Shown piece after piece: positions 22,976 to 29,413 of a stretch of 29,413 nt of DNA (positions within the stretch are counted from its first letter, which is position 1; each line of letters begins with the position of its first letter). The stretch is taken from assembly GCA_964347945.1 (NCBI GenBank), contig CAYGAW010000107.1, forward strand, positions 1-29,413, in the 5' to 3' direction. The notes beneath the pieces were generated by a model that was given only the letters and a program-made list of their open reading frames with translations, did no database searches and had not been told where the DNA came from. Both the position numbers and the translations under genes were made by a program. The stretch is from CAYGAW01 sp964347945 (GTDB taxonomy: Bacteria; Chloroflexota; Anaerolineae; UBA7937; B3-Chlor).

Positions 22976-23821
22976 ATGCAGACGGACTTCCTGCTACTAC
23001 AGATTGCGCTGGGCCTGGTATTGAGCACCATCATCGCCATCCTCGCCCATCGCCACGAAGCTCTCACGAGAGGCGGTGCGCTGGGAGCCATCCTCGTCGG
23101 AACCATCACCTTCGGCTTCGGCGGCTGGACCTGGGGCCTCGTGTTAATCGCCTTCTTCGCGGTATCCAGCGCCCTGTCACGCTACCGGCAGGCTGACAAG
23201 AGAGAACTGGCTGACAAGTTCCACAAAGGTGTCCAGCGCGACATGGGGCAGGTCGTGGCCAACGGCGGACTGGCTGCCTTCATCACCGCGCTCTACTTCT
23301 CACACCCTGCGCCAGTCTTGCTGGCCGCTTTCCTAGGCACCATGGCCACCGTCAACGCCGACACCTGGGCCACGGAGATAGGGGTTCTCAGCCCCCTCCC
23401 GCCACGGCTGATCACCACATGGCGCAGGGTGCCAGTGGGCACTTCCGGGGGCATCACGCTCCTGGGGACGACGGCCTCAGCTCTGGGGGCCCTCTTCATA
23501 GCGCTCCTGGCCTACATGCTGCTGTCTGTCGAGGCCCTATTCAGCGTTGGAGGTGACCTGCGACTGTGGTGGATCATCCCCGTCGCCCTTATCAGTGGGC
23601 TCCTGGGATCCCTCTTCGACAGCCTGTTGGGGGCCACAGTGCAGGGCATCTTCTACTGCGCACGCTGCGAGTCCGAGACGGAGAAGGAGCTGCACAGCTG
23701 CGGGCTACAGACCGCGCACGTGCGCGGATGGCGCTGGCTCAACAACGATATGGTCAACTTCCTCAGTTCCGCGTGGGGAGCGATGGTGGCAGTAGCGCTC
23801 GTGGCACTGATCATAAGATGA
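22976..23821 (+). CDS. DUF92 (TMEM19/VTE6-like) integral membrane protein
   Basis: A 281-residue multispanning membrane protein with about six to seven helices. Conserved blocks are RGGALGAILVGTITFGFGG near the N-terminus, ATVNADTWATEIG (about 121-133), GTSGGITLLGT, LLGSLFDSLLGATVQ and LNNDMVNFLSSAWGA at the C-terminus, all typical of DUF92. Plant VTE6 of this family phosphorylates phytyl phosphate to the diphosphate, so an isoprenoid-phosphate kinase role is plausible here, though not shown for bacteria as far as I know. A cytoplasmic loop with CARCESETEKELHSC carries three cysteines. It is apparently transcribed alone from the promoter just upstream. Confidence 0.88.
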   Translation: MQTDFLLLQIALGLVLSTIIAILAHRHEALTRGGALGAILVGTITFGFGGWTWGLVLIAFFAVSSALSRYRQADKRELADKFHKGVQRDMGQVVANGGLAAFITALYFSHPAPVLLAAFLGTMATVNADTWATEIGVLSPLPPRLITTWRRVPVGTSGGITLLGTTASALGALFIALLAYMLLSVEALFSVGGDLRLWWIIPVALISGLLGSLFDSLLGATVQGIFYCARCESETEKELHSCGLQTAHVRGWRWLNNDMVNFLSSAWGAMVAVALVALIIR

Positions 23822-23954
23822 AAGACGGGGCATAGAGGGAGCGTACTTCGTCAGCGAAACGGCCGCGCACCGCGCGCAACTGTAAGGCACCGGGCGCTCC
23901 GAGAGGTGACTTCAAGATAGCATGTCGTTGTCTGTCGCCCGACGCCACAGCGTT

Positions 23955-24713
23955 TCAAGAGCGGTACTTGACGATACGGGCGAAGCTTTCGGCTTTCAGC
24001 GATGCCCCGCCGACCAGCACCCCGTCGACGTCAGGCTGGGCCATGAGGTCGTCCACATTGTCCGGCTTGACGCTGCCCCCGTACATGATGCAGGTCTCCT
24101 GCGCGACGTCTTCGCCAAACAGACCGCTAACATTGTTGCGAATGGCCCAGTGCATCTCATTGGCCTGGTTTGGCGTGGCCGTCTGACCGGTGCCTATGGC
24201 CCACACAGGCTCGTAGGCGATGGCAACATTCTTCATCGCCTCGGCATCGATCTCCTGCAGGCCACGATAGACTTGCATGCTCACTATGGTCTTTTGCCTT
24301 CCCTCACCTCGCTGCTCCAGCGTCTCCCCCACGCAGAGGATGGGGTTCAGCCCATGCTCCAGCGCTACCCTTAGCTTGTGGTTGATGAACGGGTCGATCT
24401 CCTTGAAGTACTGACGACGCTCGCTGTGCCCCAGAACTACGTAACGGCAACGCACGTCCACAAGCATCCGGGGCGATATCTCGCCCGTGTAGGCCCCTTC
24501 CGCGGCCGGATAGAGGTTCTGTGCGCCCAGTTGGATGTTGTTCCCCTCTACAGCCCGTGCCACGGCATGCAAAGCCGTGAAAGGAGGACAAACCAGTATC
24601 TCCCTGCCCTCTACGTCGGCCAGTGCCTTCTTCAGCTGTTCCACCAACTCTGTGGCCTCGTCCACTGTCTTGTGCATCTTCCAGTTTCCGGCCATGATGA
24701 TCTTGCGTGTCAC
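23955..24713 (-). CDS. tpiA: Triosephosphate isomerase
   Basis: Interconverts dihydroxyacetone phosphate and glyceraldehyde-3-phosphate in glycolysis and gluconeogenesis. At 252 residues from GTG 24713 it has the normal length. That start has GGAGGG 5 nt upstream, while the longer frame to 24761 adds 16 unrelated residues. Catalytic residues are K12 in AGNWKMHK, H96 in LGHSERR and E168 in AYEPVWAIGTG, and the phosphate loops YGGSVKPDN and GVLVGGASL are intact. It stands alone on the minus strand, converging with DUF92 across 133 bp and divergent from the winged-helix gene. Confidence 0.98.
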   Translation of the reverse strand: MTRKIIMAGNWKMHKTVDEATELVEQLKKALADVEGREILVCPPFTALHAVARAVEGNNIQLGAQNLYPAAEGAYTGEISPRMLVDVRCRYVVLGHSERRQYFKEIDPFINHKLRVALEHGLNPILCVGETLEQRGEGRQKTIVSMQVYRGLQEIDAEAMKNVAIAYEPVWAIGTGQTATPNQANEMHWAIRNNVSGLFGEDVAQETCIMYGGSVKPDNVDDLMAQPDVDGVLVGGASLKAESFARIVKYRS

Positions 24714-24785
24714 CGTTCCCTCCCCGTGGTCATCGTAGCTCCCGACGGCGCAAGACGGCAAGCATCCACGCTTCCGCCGGCTCCG

Positions 24786-24814
24786 ATTATAGCACCTCCC
24801 CAGCCCCGTGACAA
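24786..24814 (-). promoter_or_regulatory. Promoter of tpiA
   Basis: On the minus strand TTGTCA (24809-24814), 17 bp, perfect TATAAT (24786-24791). The transcript should start near 24779, giving a leader of about 65 nt. Confidence 0.75.
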
Positions 24815-24833
24815 TAATCGGCTGTCACAACTC

Positions 24834-24862
24834 TTGACTTGGCACGAAGGTCTGTGTATAAT
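24834..24862 (+). promoter_or_regulatory. Promoter of the winged-helix / toroid gene pair
   Basis: TTGACT (24834-24839), 17 bp, perfect TATAAT (24857-24862). Initiation near 24869 leaves a leader of about 105 nt before GTG 24975. Confidence 0.75.
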
Positions 24863-24974
24863 CAGCGCCGCAGGAGCGGGATCCTGCCAGGACAGAATGA
24901 AGTCGCGCGTCCAGAGAGAGACAAGCGGACGGGCGTATGGCTGGTGAACGACTCGCGTCATAGGAAGTGAAGTA

Positions 24975-26135
24975 GTGACGCTCCCTGTTTTCTCCATGGA
25001 TCAAATCAACAAGTACCTCCTCCACCACCAGCACCTATGGGAGCCTGCTTCCGATGTCAGTCTGGTGCAGGTGATCGAAGCCGTCGGTGGCCTCCACGCC
25101 ACTGCGGCTACAGTTCCCTATCTATCACTCTGGGCAAGGCAGAAGGAATTCGATAAGACGGAGTTGCAGGCAGCACTGTACGACGAGCACACCGTGGCCA
25201 GGGTACTGTGCATGCGCAACACCCTCTTCATCCTGCCCAACGACTTGCTTCCTGCGGCCTACCAGGCCACGAAGAAGCGACGCGACGCCACGATAGACAG
25301 ATATCTGCGCCATTACGGAATCAGCAGGTCACAGTACCAACGCACCTGCTCCGCGATCAGAGATAATCTGGGCGATGGTGCCAAGACCACTGCCGAAATC
25401 AAGGAAGAATTCGTCGATGAGAGTTCGTCGATCGTCGTCGATCTGATGCCCAACGATTGGCAACTGGTCAGAGGGCGCCCTCGTGGGACCTGGCGCAGCA
25501 ACCTGCACGAGTACGGCACTTTCGAAGCGTGGTTCCCCGACGTGGACCTGGACTCGCTGACACCGGAGGAGGCTCAATCCATATTGGTGGAACACTACCT
25601 CGCGAGTCTCGGTCCGGGTACGGAAGACGACATCATCTGGTGGACGGGACTGGGCAAGCTGGATATCAGACGGGCCCTAGCTGCTGTGCAAGAAGATCTG
25701 GTGGAGGTGCAGATCGAAGGCCTTGAAGTTGCGCATCTTGTGCCTGCTGAGGCACTGGGCGACATCCAGAGAGAGTGTGAAAATGGGCGCTCAGTGTTCC
25801 TGCTGCCAGGCCTCGACCCCTACGTCATGGGCTACAAGGACCGCCGCCGGTTCCTTGCTACCGAGAGGTACGACCAAGTCTTCGATCGGGCTGGCAATGC
25901 CCTACCCACGGTCTGGTGCGATGGACAGGTCATCGGCGTCTGGCTGGAAGACAAGAGGAGAACGAAGGTCGAAGTGCTTCTGTTTGCTGAAGCCGACAAG
26001 TCCTTCACTTCCCAGGTGGAAGCTGAGGCCCGGCGCCTGAGTCGCTTCCTTGAGCACGAACCGGTGAATGTGCAGATCAGGGTATATCCCGACGACCTTT
26101 ATCCCAAGACCCCGTTTACCATGGCCCGCAGGTAG
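24975..26135 (+). CDS. Winged-helix DNA-binding protein, AlkZ-like (HTH_42) lacking the glycosylase motif
   Basis: A 386-residue protein of the HTH_42/AlkZ superfamily, whose characterised members excise bulky alkylated bases or interstrand crosslinks using a Q-x-Q or Q-x-D motif in a GLQAQ-type N-terminal segment. Here the equivalent stretch is VEAVGG-like followed by L40-H41-A42-T43 and PYLSLWARQ, so both glutamines are replaced. Downstream blocks match the family: MRNTLFILPND, GTWRSNLHEYGTFEAWFPD, DIIWWTGL and FLLPGLDPYVMGYKDR. GTG 24975 has AGGAAG about 8 nt upstream; M8 at 24996 is an alternative start. It may bind DNA without cutting, or use another residue. It precedes the toroid protein by 26 bp. 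Confidence 0.85.
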   Translation: MTLPVFSMDQINKYLLHHQHLWEPASDVSLVQVIEAVGGLHATAATVPYLSLWARQKEFDKTELQAALYDEHTVARVLCMRNTLFILPNDLLPAAYQATKKRRDATIDRYLRHYGISRSQYQRTCSAIRDNLGDGAKTTAEIKEEFVDESSSIVVDLMPNDWQLVRGRPRGTWRSNLHEYGTFEAWFPDVDLDSLTPEEAQSILVEHYLASLGPGTEDDIIWWTGLGKLDIRRALAAVQEDLVEVQIEGLEVAHLVPAEALGDIQRECENGRSVFLLPGLDPYVMGYKDRRRFLATERYDQVFDRAGNALPTVWCDGQVIGVWLEDKRRTKVEVLLFAEADKSFTSQVEAEARRLSRFLEHEPVNVQIRVYPDDLYPKTPFTMARR

Positions 26136-26161
26136 TGATCGTCGGCACGGGATAGAAGAGC

Positions 26162-27184
26162 ATGGAGGAGTTGCGTCAACATCTCAAAGGTGACCCTTTC
26201 CCCTGGCTCCTCGAGGAGGACAACCCCTCGGTACGCTACTTCACGCTCCGGGGCCTCCTCGACTATCCTCGAGACCACGACGAGGTCACCGAGGCTCGGC
26301 AAACGATTTTGACCTCCAAGCCTGTCAGGGACATACTGGACGCCCAGTACCCGCAGGGATACTGGGTCAAGCCGGGCCGAGGCTACAGCCCCAAGTATAG
26401 AGGTACGGTATGGCAACTGATGTTCTTGGCCGATCTGGGTGCAACTCCCAATGAGGCCATTGACAGAGCATGTCGATCCGTCCTCCAAAACAGCTTCCTG
26501 CCGGAGGAAGGGCTGTTCTCCGCCACCAAGCTTCGCACAGGGACAATCATCTGTCTCAACGGCAACCTTGTTAGGGCCTTCACTACTCTGGGCTACGGTG
26601 ACAACTCCACTGTCCGGACGGTGGCTCAAACGCTGGCCGAGAGGATAGCCAAAGAGGGCTTCGCCTGCCGGGCCAACGCCGCTTCGCGCACGAAAAAGGA
26701 AAGCTGGCTTCCATGTGCCTGGGGCGCAATCAAGGCCTTGAGAGCCTTTGCCCTGATACCACGCCACCAGCACTCAGCAGCGGTGACAGAGGCTATCGGG
26801 AGAGGTCTGGAGTTGCTCTTCAGTCGTGAACTGACGGTGGCGGACTACCCCAGCCGCAATCGCCGCATCAGTCCCCTGTGGCTCAGATTCGGGTTCCCTT
26901 TGGCCTACACTAGCGACATCCTCGAAGCGGCAGATGTCTTGACTCAGCTCGGCCACGGGGCGGACCAGCGGCTGCGAGGAGCGATTGAGTTCGTGCTGGC
27001 CAAGCAAGATGAGGATGGTCGCTGGCCTCTGGAACACACTCTTGATAGAACCTGGACCAAGTTTGGCACGAGAGGTCAGCCGAGCAAGTGGGTCACACTC
27101 CGGGCCCTGAGAATGCTCAGCAGACTGCCCTGGCAACCCCCGATATCAGAGCTGGTCCTTAGTACTCCACCTTCCTCCCGGTGA
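26162..27184 (+). CDS. Alpha/alpha-toroid (terpenoid cyclase-like) protein of unknown function
   Basis: A 340-residue soluble protein resembling a family in Chloroflexota whose members are often mislabelled nitrogen fixation protein NifH; it shows no P-loop or Fe-S motif of nitrogenase reductase. Features are VRYFTLRGLLD at the start, GYWVKPGRGYSPKYRGTVW, a CLNGNLVRA block, PCAWGAIKALRAF and a C-terminal DGRWPLEHT then GQPSKWVTLRALRML. The repeated GxW helices recall the squalene cyclase and prenyltransferase fold, but no DxDD acid motif is visible, so cyclase activity is doubtful. Likely in one operon with the AlkZ-like gene. Its end overlaps the convergent M50-like gene by 26 bp. Confidence 0.8.
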   Translation: MEELRQHLKGDPFPWLLEEDNPSVRYFTLRGLLDYPRDHDEVTEARQTILTSKPVRDILDAQYPQGYWVKPGRGYSPKYRGTVWQLMFLADLGATPNEAIDRACRSVLQNSFLPEEGLFSATKLRTGTIICLNGNLVRAFTTLGYGDNSTVRTVAQTLAERIAKEGFACRANAASRTKKESWLPCAWGAIKALRAFALIPRHQHSAAVTEAIGRGLELLFSRELTVADYPSRNRRISPLWLRFGFPLAYTSDILEAADVLTQLGHGADQRLRGAIEFVLAKQDEDGRWPLEHTLDRTWTKFGTRGQPSKWVTLRALRMLSRLPWQPPISELVLSTPPSSR

Positions 27185-27875
27185 GGAGCATTACCACCCT
27201 CTCCAGAAGGAAGACCACCACAATCACCGCCCCATCTACGACGATGGTCACGAGAAATGCGAAGCTGAGATGATTCAGCGCATTCAGGAGCGGGATGGAT
27301 ATCTCGTAGGGGACTTGCTGCAAGAGGCCCAGCCCGTAGAGTACCAGGATAGCCAATATGCAGTACAGGCCCAGGGAGAACCAGGCCTGTCGGTCGGTCT
27401 CGCTGGGGAGCATGGCATTGCTGACGGAAAAGATGAGATAGACCCACAGCCAGAAATTCGGAACTGCTACGTAGCCCCGCAGCGTCCACAGCATATCCTC
27501 AGCCCCTAGGTTGATCGGCAATTCCTCTGGCGCCGCTAAGCCGAAGACGAGGTACGCTATGACAAGGATGAGGATGCTGCCGGTGAGAAGAGGTGCCAGC
27601 CCGATGAGGCTACCCCGAAGGGGATCGGTCTTGGCCACAGAGACGGAGCCAAAGCGGGTCGCCCCACCTCCCTTCTTGGAGGGACCGATGGATATCCTCC
27701 CTGTAGGAACCCGGAGTAGCTTGGCCGACAGCCAATGGCTCAGCTCGTGAGCAAGTACACCAGGGAAAAGGAGGAGAAAGTATACCAGGACGGCGATATC
27801 ATGCTTCCCCGTCAGCAACAGGCCCAGCCCGTAGAGGTGCCTGCTCAGCCAGCGTTTCAGCACCAGCAGACACAC
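27159..27875 (-). CDS. M50-like membrane-embedded metalloprotease
   Basis: A 238-residue membrane protein with about five helices. It has a zinc motif H43-E44-L-S-H47 (FPGVLAHELSHWLSAKLL) inside a hydrophobic segment and a second motif SNAMLPSETDRQAW, in which N153, P156 and D161 match the NxxPxxxxDG site of site-2 proteases. It should cut a membrane protein within the bilayer; the target is unknown. The nominal start is GTG 27875, with no ribosome site. The same frame continues upstream through WAPLLWFLALLVCLLVL, a plausible first helix, to a TGA near 27949 without ATG, GTG or TTG, so the true start is unclear (see findings). Confidence 0.75.
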   Translation of the reverse strand: MCLLVLKRWLSRHLYGLGLLLTGKHDIAVLVYFLLLFPGVLAHELSHWLSAKLLRVPTGRISIGPSKKGGGATRFGSVSVAKTDPLRGSLIGLAPLLTGSILILVIAYLVFGLAAPEELPINLGAEDMLWTLRGYVAVPNFWLWVYLIFSVSNAMLPSETDRQAWFSLGLYCILAILVLYGLGLLQQVPYEISIPLLNALNHLSFAFLVTIVVDGAVIVVVFLLERVVMLLTGRKVEY

Positions 27876-27909
27876 CAGCAGGGCTAAGAACCACAGCAGC
27901 GGGGCCCAT

Positions 27910-28035
27910 TCACTCCAGTCTATCCAACTGCCTCCGCGCCTGTTCTGTCAAGATCCCCTCAGCGGGGTCCACCACTATGTGGAACTCACGCCTGGCTCGC
28001 TCTGTGTCACCTCGTTCCGCGGAGCACAGGCCCAT
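27910..28035 (-). CDS. Short TPR-like ORF between YvcK and the M50-like gene
   Basis: A 41-codon frame from ATG 28035 (in a longer frame reaching 28122) ending at TGA 27910-27912. It encodes GDTERARREFHIVVDPAEG and EQARRQLDRLE, which look like one tetratricopeptide helix pair rather than random translation. It overlaps, in another frame, the upstream extension of the M50-like frame. It could be the remnant of a TPR protein, a small coupled gene, or the N-terminal part of a frameshifted TPR-protease fusion. A GGAG lies almost against the ATG, which is too close for a good ribosome site. Confidence 0.35.
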   Translation of the reverse strand: MGLCSAERGDTERARREFHIVVDPAEGILTEQARRQLDRLE

Positions 28036-28088
28036 TCTCCGGACCCGGCCTCCGCCCAGCTGTCCCACATGCACCAAGCTACACAGCC

Positions 28089-29399
28089 CTAGTCCGCTGT
28101 GGTCTTGGCGCTGACACGCCAATACAGGTCCATCAGCGCCTCGGACAGCTTCTGCGGATCGTGCTGCCAGGGGTTCTCCAGATCCACGAGATCCGCAGTG
28201 ACGAACTCGTAGCTGTCGCTGCGCTTCGTCGCGGGAGTGACTACATCAACCTTCAAATGGCGGGGGAATTGCACGTTCAGGTTGTCGTTTGCCAGCACGT
28301 ACGTGAACAGACCTTCCCCCACATGCTCCTCCAACTCGCGTAGATGGTCGTCCAGTGTGTATCCGTCGGTTTCCCCTTTCTCTGTGGCGATGTTGGAGAT
28401 GTAGACTTTCATGGCTGGTGAGGCTCGTATGGCACTGGCAATGCCTGGCACCAGAAGGTTGGGCAGCACACTCGTGAAAAGGCTGCCTGGACCAGCTGTG
28501 ATCAGATCCGCCTCCAGGATCGCCTTGATGGCACCGGGATACCCTGGCACCTTGTCTGGTTCTAGGAACACCCTCTCTATCGGCCTCCCGCTCTTTGAGA
28601 TCTGTGACTCGCCCGCTACGCGGTCCGGCCCCTCCTCCTGTTCGTCTTCACGCAGGTCGGCCCACAAGGTCACGTTCTCCAGGGTTGAAGGTACGATACG
28701 ACCTCGGATGTTCAACACGTGACTTGATTCCAGGATAGCCCGCTCGAAGTTGCCCGTTACCGCTGCCATGGCCGCGATGAAAAGGTTCCCAAAGCTGTGA
28801 CCATTGAGGCCTTTCCCCTCACCAAACCGGTACTGGAAGAGACGCGCGGTCAGCGACTCATCGTCAGCGAGCGCCGCGATGCAGCTGCGGAAATCCCCAG
28901 GGGGCAGGAGTCCGAGGTCGCGACGGAGACGCCCGGAGCTTCCTCCATCGTCGGCGACCGTCACAATAGCCGTGATTTTGTCAGTGTGCTCTTTAAGTCC
29001 TCGCAGCAGTGCCGATAGCCCCGTGCCTCCCCCGATAGCCACCACCTTGGGGCCTCGTGTGCGCTGGCGATGGTTGTAGATGATATCCGCCAGGCTGCTT
29101 TGCCCAGGGGATAGGAAGGCAGACAGCAAAGACCTATTTAGCTGGAAGATGGCGAAAACGATGGCGGCGATGCCCACCGTGCCAAAGAGGAGACCCCTCC
29201 AGGCGCGAGGGATGAACTGTAGCGTCAGGTAGTAGAAAATCGCGGGGAAGGTCCAGGTGCGATAGACTTCAACGAGGACGTATCCGGCTCCCAGGCTGAC
29301 GATGGTGATGCCACCGAATAGGAGCAGCAGCCAGCGCTTCACCCCCATGCCTGGTATGAGCCATTTCAAAGTGGAGCCGAACTTGGGACGGAAGCGCAT
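28089..29399 (-). CDS. YvcK/CofD-like gluconeogenesis factor with N-terminal membrane anchor
   Basis: A 436-residue protein. Two hydrophobic segments (about 22-46 and 53-87) precede a YvcK domain from about 117. Its UDP-sugar-binding motifs are IGGGTGLSALLRGLK (GGGTG 123-127), TVADDGGSSGRLR, PPGDFRSCIAALAD, LNGHSFGNLFIAA and the C-terminal TAGPGSLFTSVLPNLLV. YvcK proteins bind UDP-GlcNAc or other UDP-sugars and control carbon flow into peptidoglycan precursors. The soluble Bacillus protein lacks the anchor seen here. ATG 29399 with GGAGAG upstream. Probably first of a unit with the TPR-like ORF and the M50-like gene. The promoter lies beyond the window. Confidence 0.93.
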   Translation of the reverse strand: MRFRPKFGSTLKWLIPGMGVKRWLLLLFGGITIVSLGAGYVLVEVYRTWTFPAIFYYLTLQFIPRAWRGLLFGTVGIAAIVFAIFQLNRSLLSAFLSPGQSSLADIIYNHRQRTRGPKVVAIGGGTGLSALLRGLKEHTDKITAIVTVADDGGSSGRLRRDLGLLPPGDFRSCIAALADDESLTARLFQYRFGEGKGLNGHSFGNLFIAAMAAVTGNFERAILESSHVLNIRGRIVPSTLENVTLWADLREDEQEEGPDRVAGESQISKSGRPIERVFLEPDKVPGYPGAIKAILEADLITAGPGSLFTSVLPNLLVPGIASAIRASPAMKVYISNIATEKGETDGYTLDDHLRELEEHVGEGLFTYVLANDNLNVQFPRHLKVDVVTPATKRSDSYEFVTADLVDLENPWQHDPQKLSEALMDLYWRVSAKTTAD

Positions 29400-29413
29400 C
29401 TGCGTGTCTCTCC

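Noticed and set aside
26162..27184. NifH nitrogenase reductase
   Set aside because: The family carries this label in some annotations, but no P-loop or Fe-S cysteines are present.

Overview
The window looks like an ordinary chromosomal stretch of a moderately GC-rich, free-living bacterium, most likely a member of the Chloroflexota (Anaerolineae-like). This placement is inferred. It rests on Thr/Pro-rich TPTPTP linkers in five membrane or exported proteins, a YvcK protein with an N-terminal two-helix membrane anchor, a DUF3786 protein, a B12-binding radical SAM protein that resembles the TIGR04190 (Ta0216) family, and an alpha/alpha-toroid protein of the kind often mislabelled 'NifH'. I see no phage, plasmid, transposase, CRISPR, rRNA or tRNA. 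Promoters follow a clear sigma70 pattern (TTGNNN-N17/18-TATAAT), and several divergent pairs are easy to read.

Layout. (1) 1-233: the tail of a methyltransferase. (2) 227-4638, minus strand: a tight operon running cobalamin-binding mutase subunit, MeaB GTPase, GNAT acetyltransferase, PRPP synthase, endonuclease V, sirtuin. It joins methylmalonyl-CoA-type mutase maintenance to nucleotide/NAD metabolism and possibly protein acylation. (3) 4733-7899, plus strand: DUF3786 protein, secreted subtilase, EamA transporter. They are driven by a promoter whose -35 box is shared with the operon in (2). (4) 7941-8699, minus strand: a membrane-anchored protein of unknown function. (5) 9003-15778, plus strand: four envelope proteins in two transcription units, namely a RodZ-like HTH/TM/M1 metallopeptidase fusion, a beta-propeller/M23 endopeptidase, a YoaR-like/serine-hydrolase (class A beta-lactamase fold) protein, and a PD40-propeller/M15 D,D-peptidase lipoprotein. 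Together they look like a peptidoglycan-remodelling locus and are the most distinctive part of the window. (6) 15779-16179: a palindrome/direct-repeat array between convergent genes. (7) 16180-21168, minus strand: an XdhC-like maturation factor, then a radical SAM protein, a chagasin-type protease inhibitor lipoprotein and a PLP aminotransferase. The aminotransferase is preceded by a structured leader containing an intrinsic terminator, which is a strong candidate attenuator or riboswitch. (8) 21420-23821, plus strand: an M24 Xaa-Pro peptidase, a 443-bp region without a convincing gene, and a DUF92 membrane protein. (9) 23955-24713, minus strand: triosephosphate isomerase, divergent from (10) 24975-27184, plus strand: an AlkZ-like winged-helix protein that lacks the glycosylase motif, and a toroid-fold protein. 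(11) 27159-29399, minus strand: YvcK, a short TPR-like ORF and an M50-like membrane protease, with an unusual reading-frame junction between the last two.

The observations I rate highest are the envelope peptidase locus with its domain fusions, the terminator-bearing leader of the aminotransferase, the repeat array at 15848-16121, and the divergent promoter pair sharing one -35 element. All function calls come from reading motifs by eye. No database search was run.
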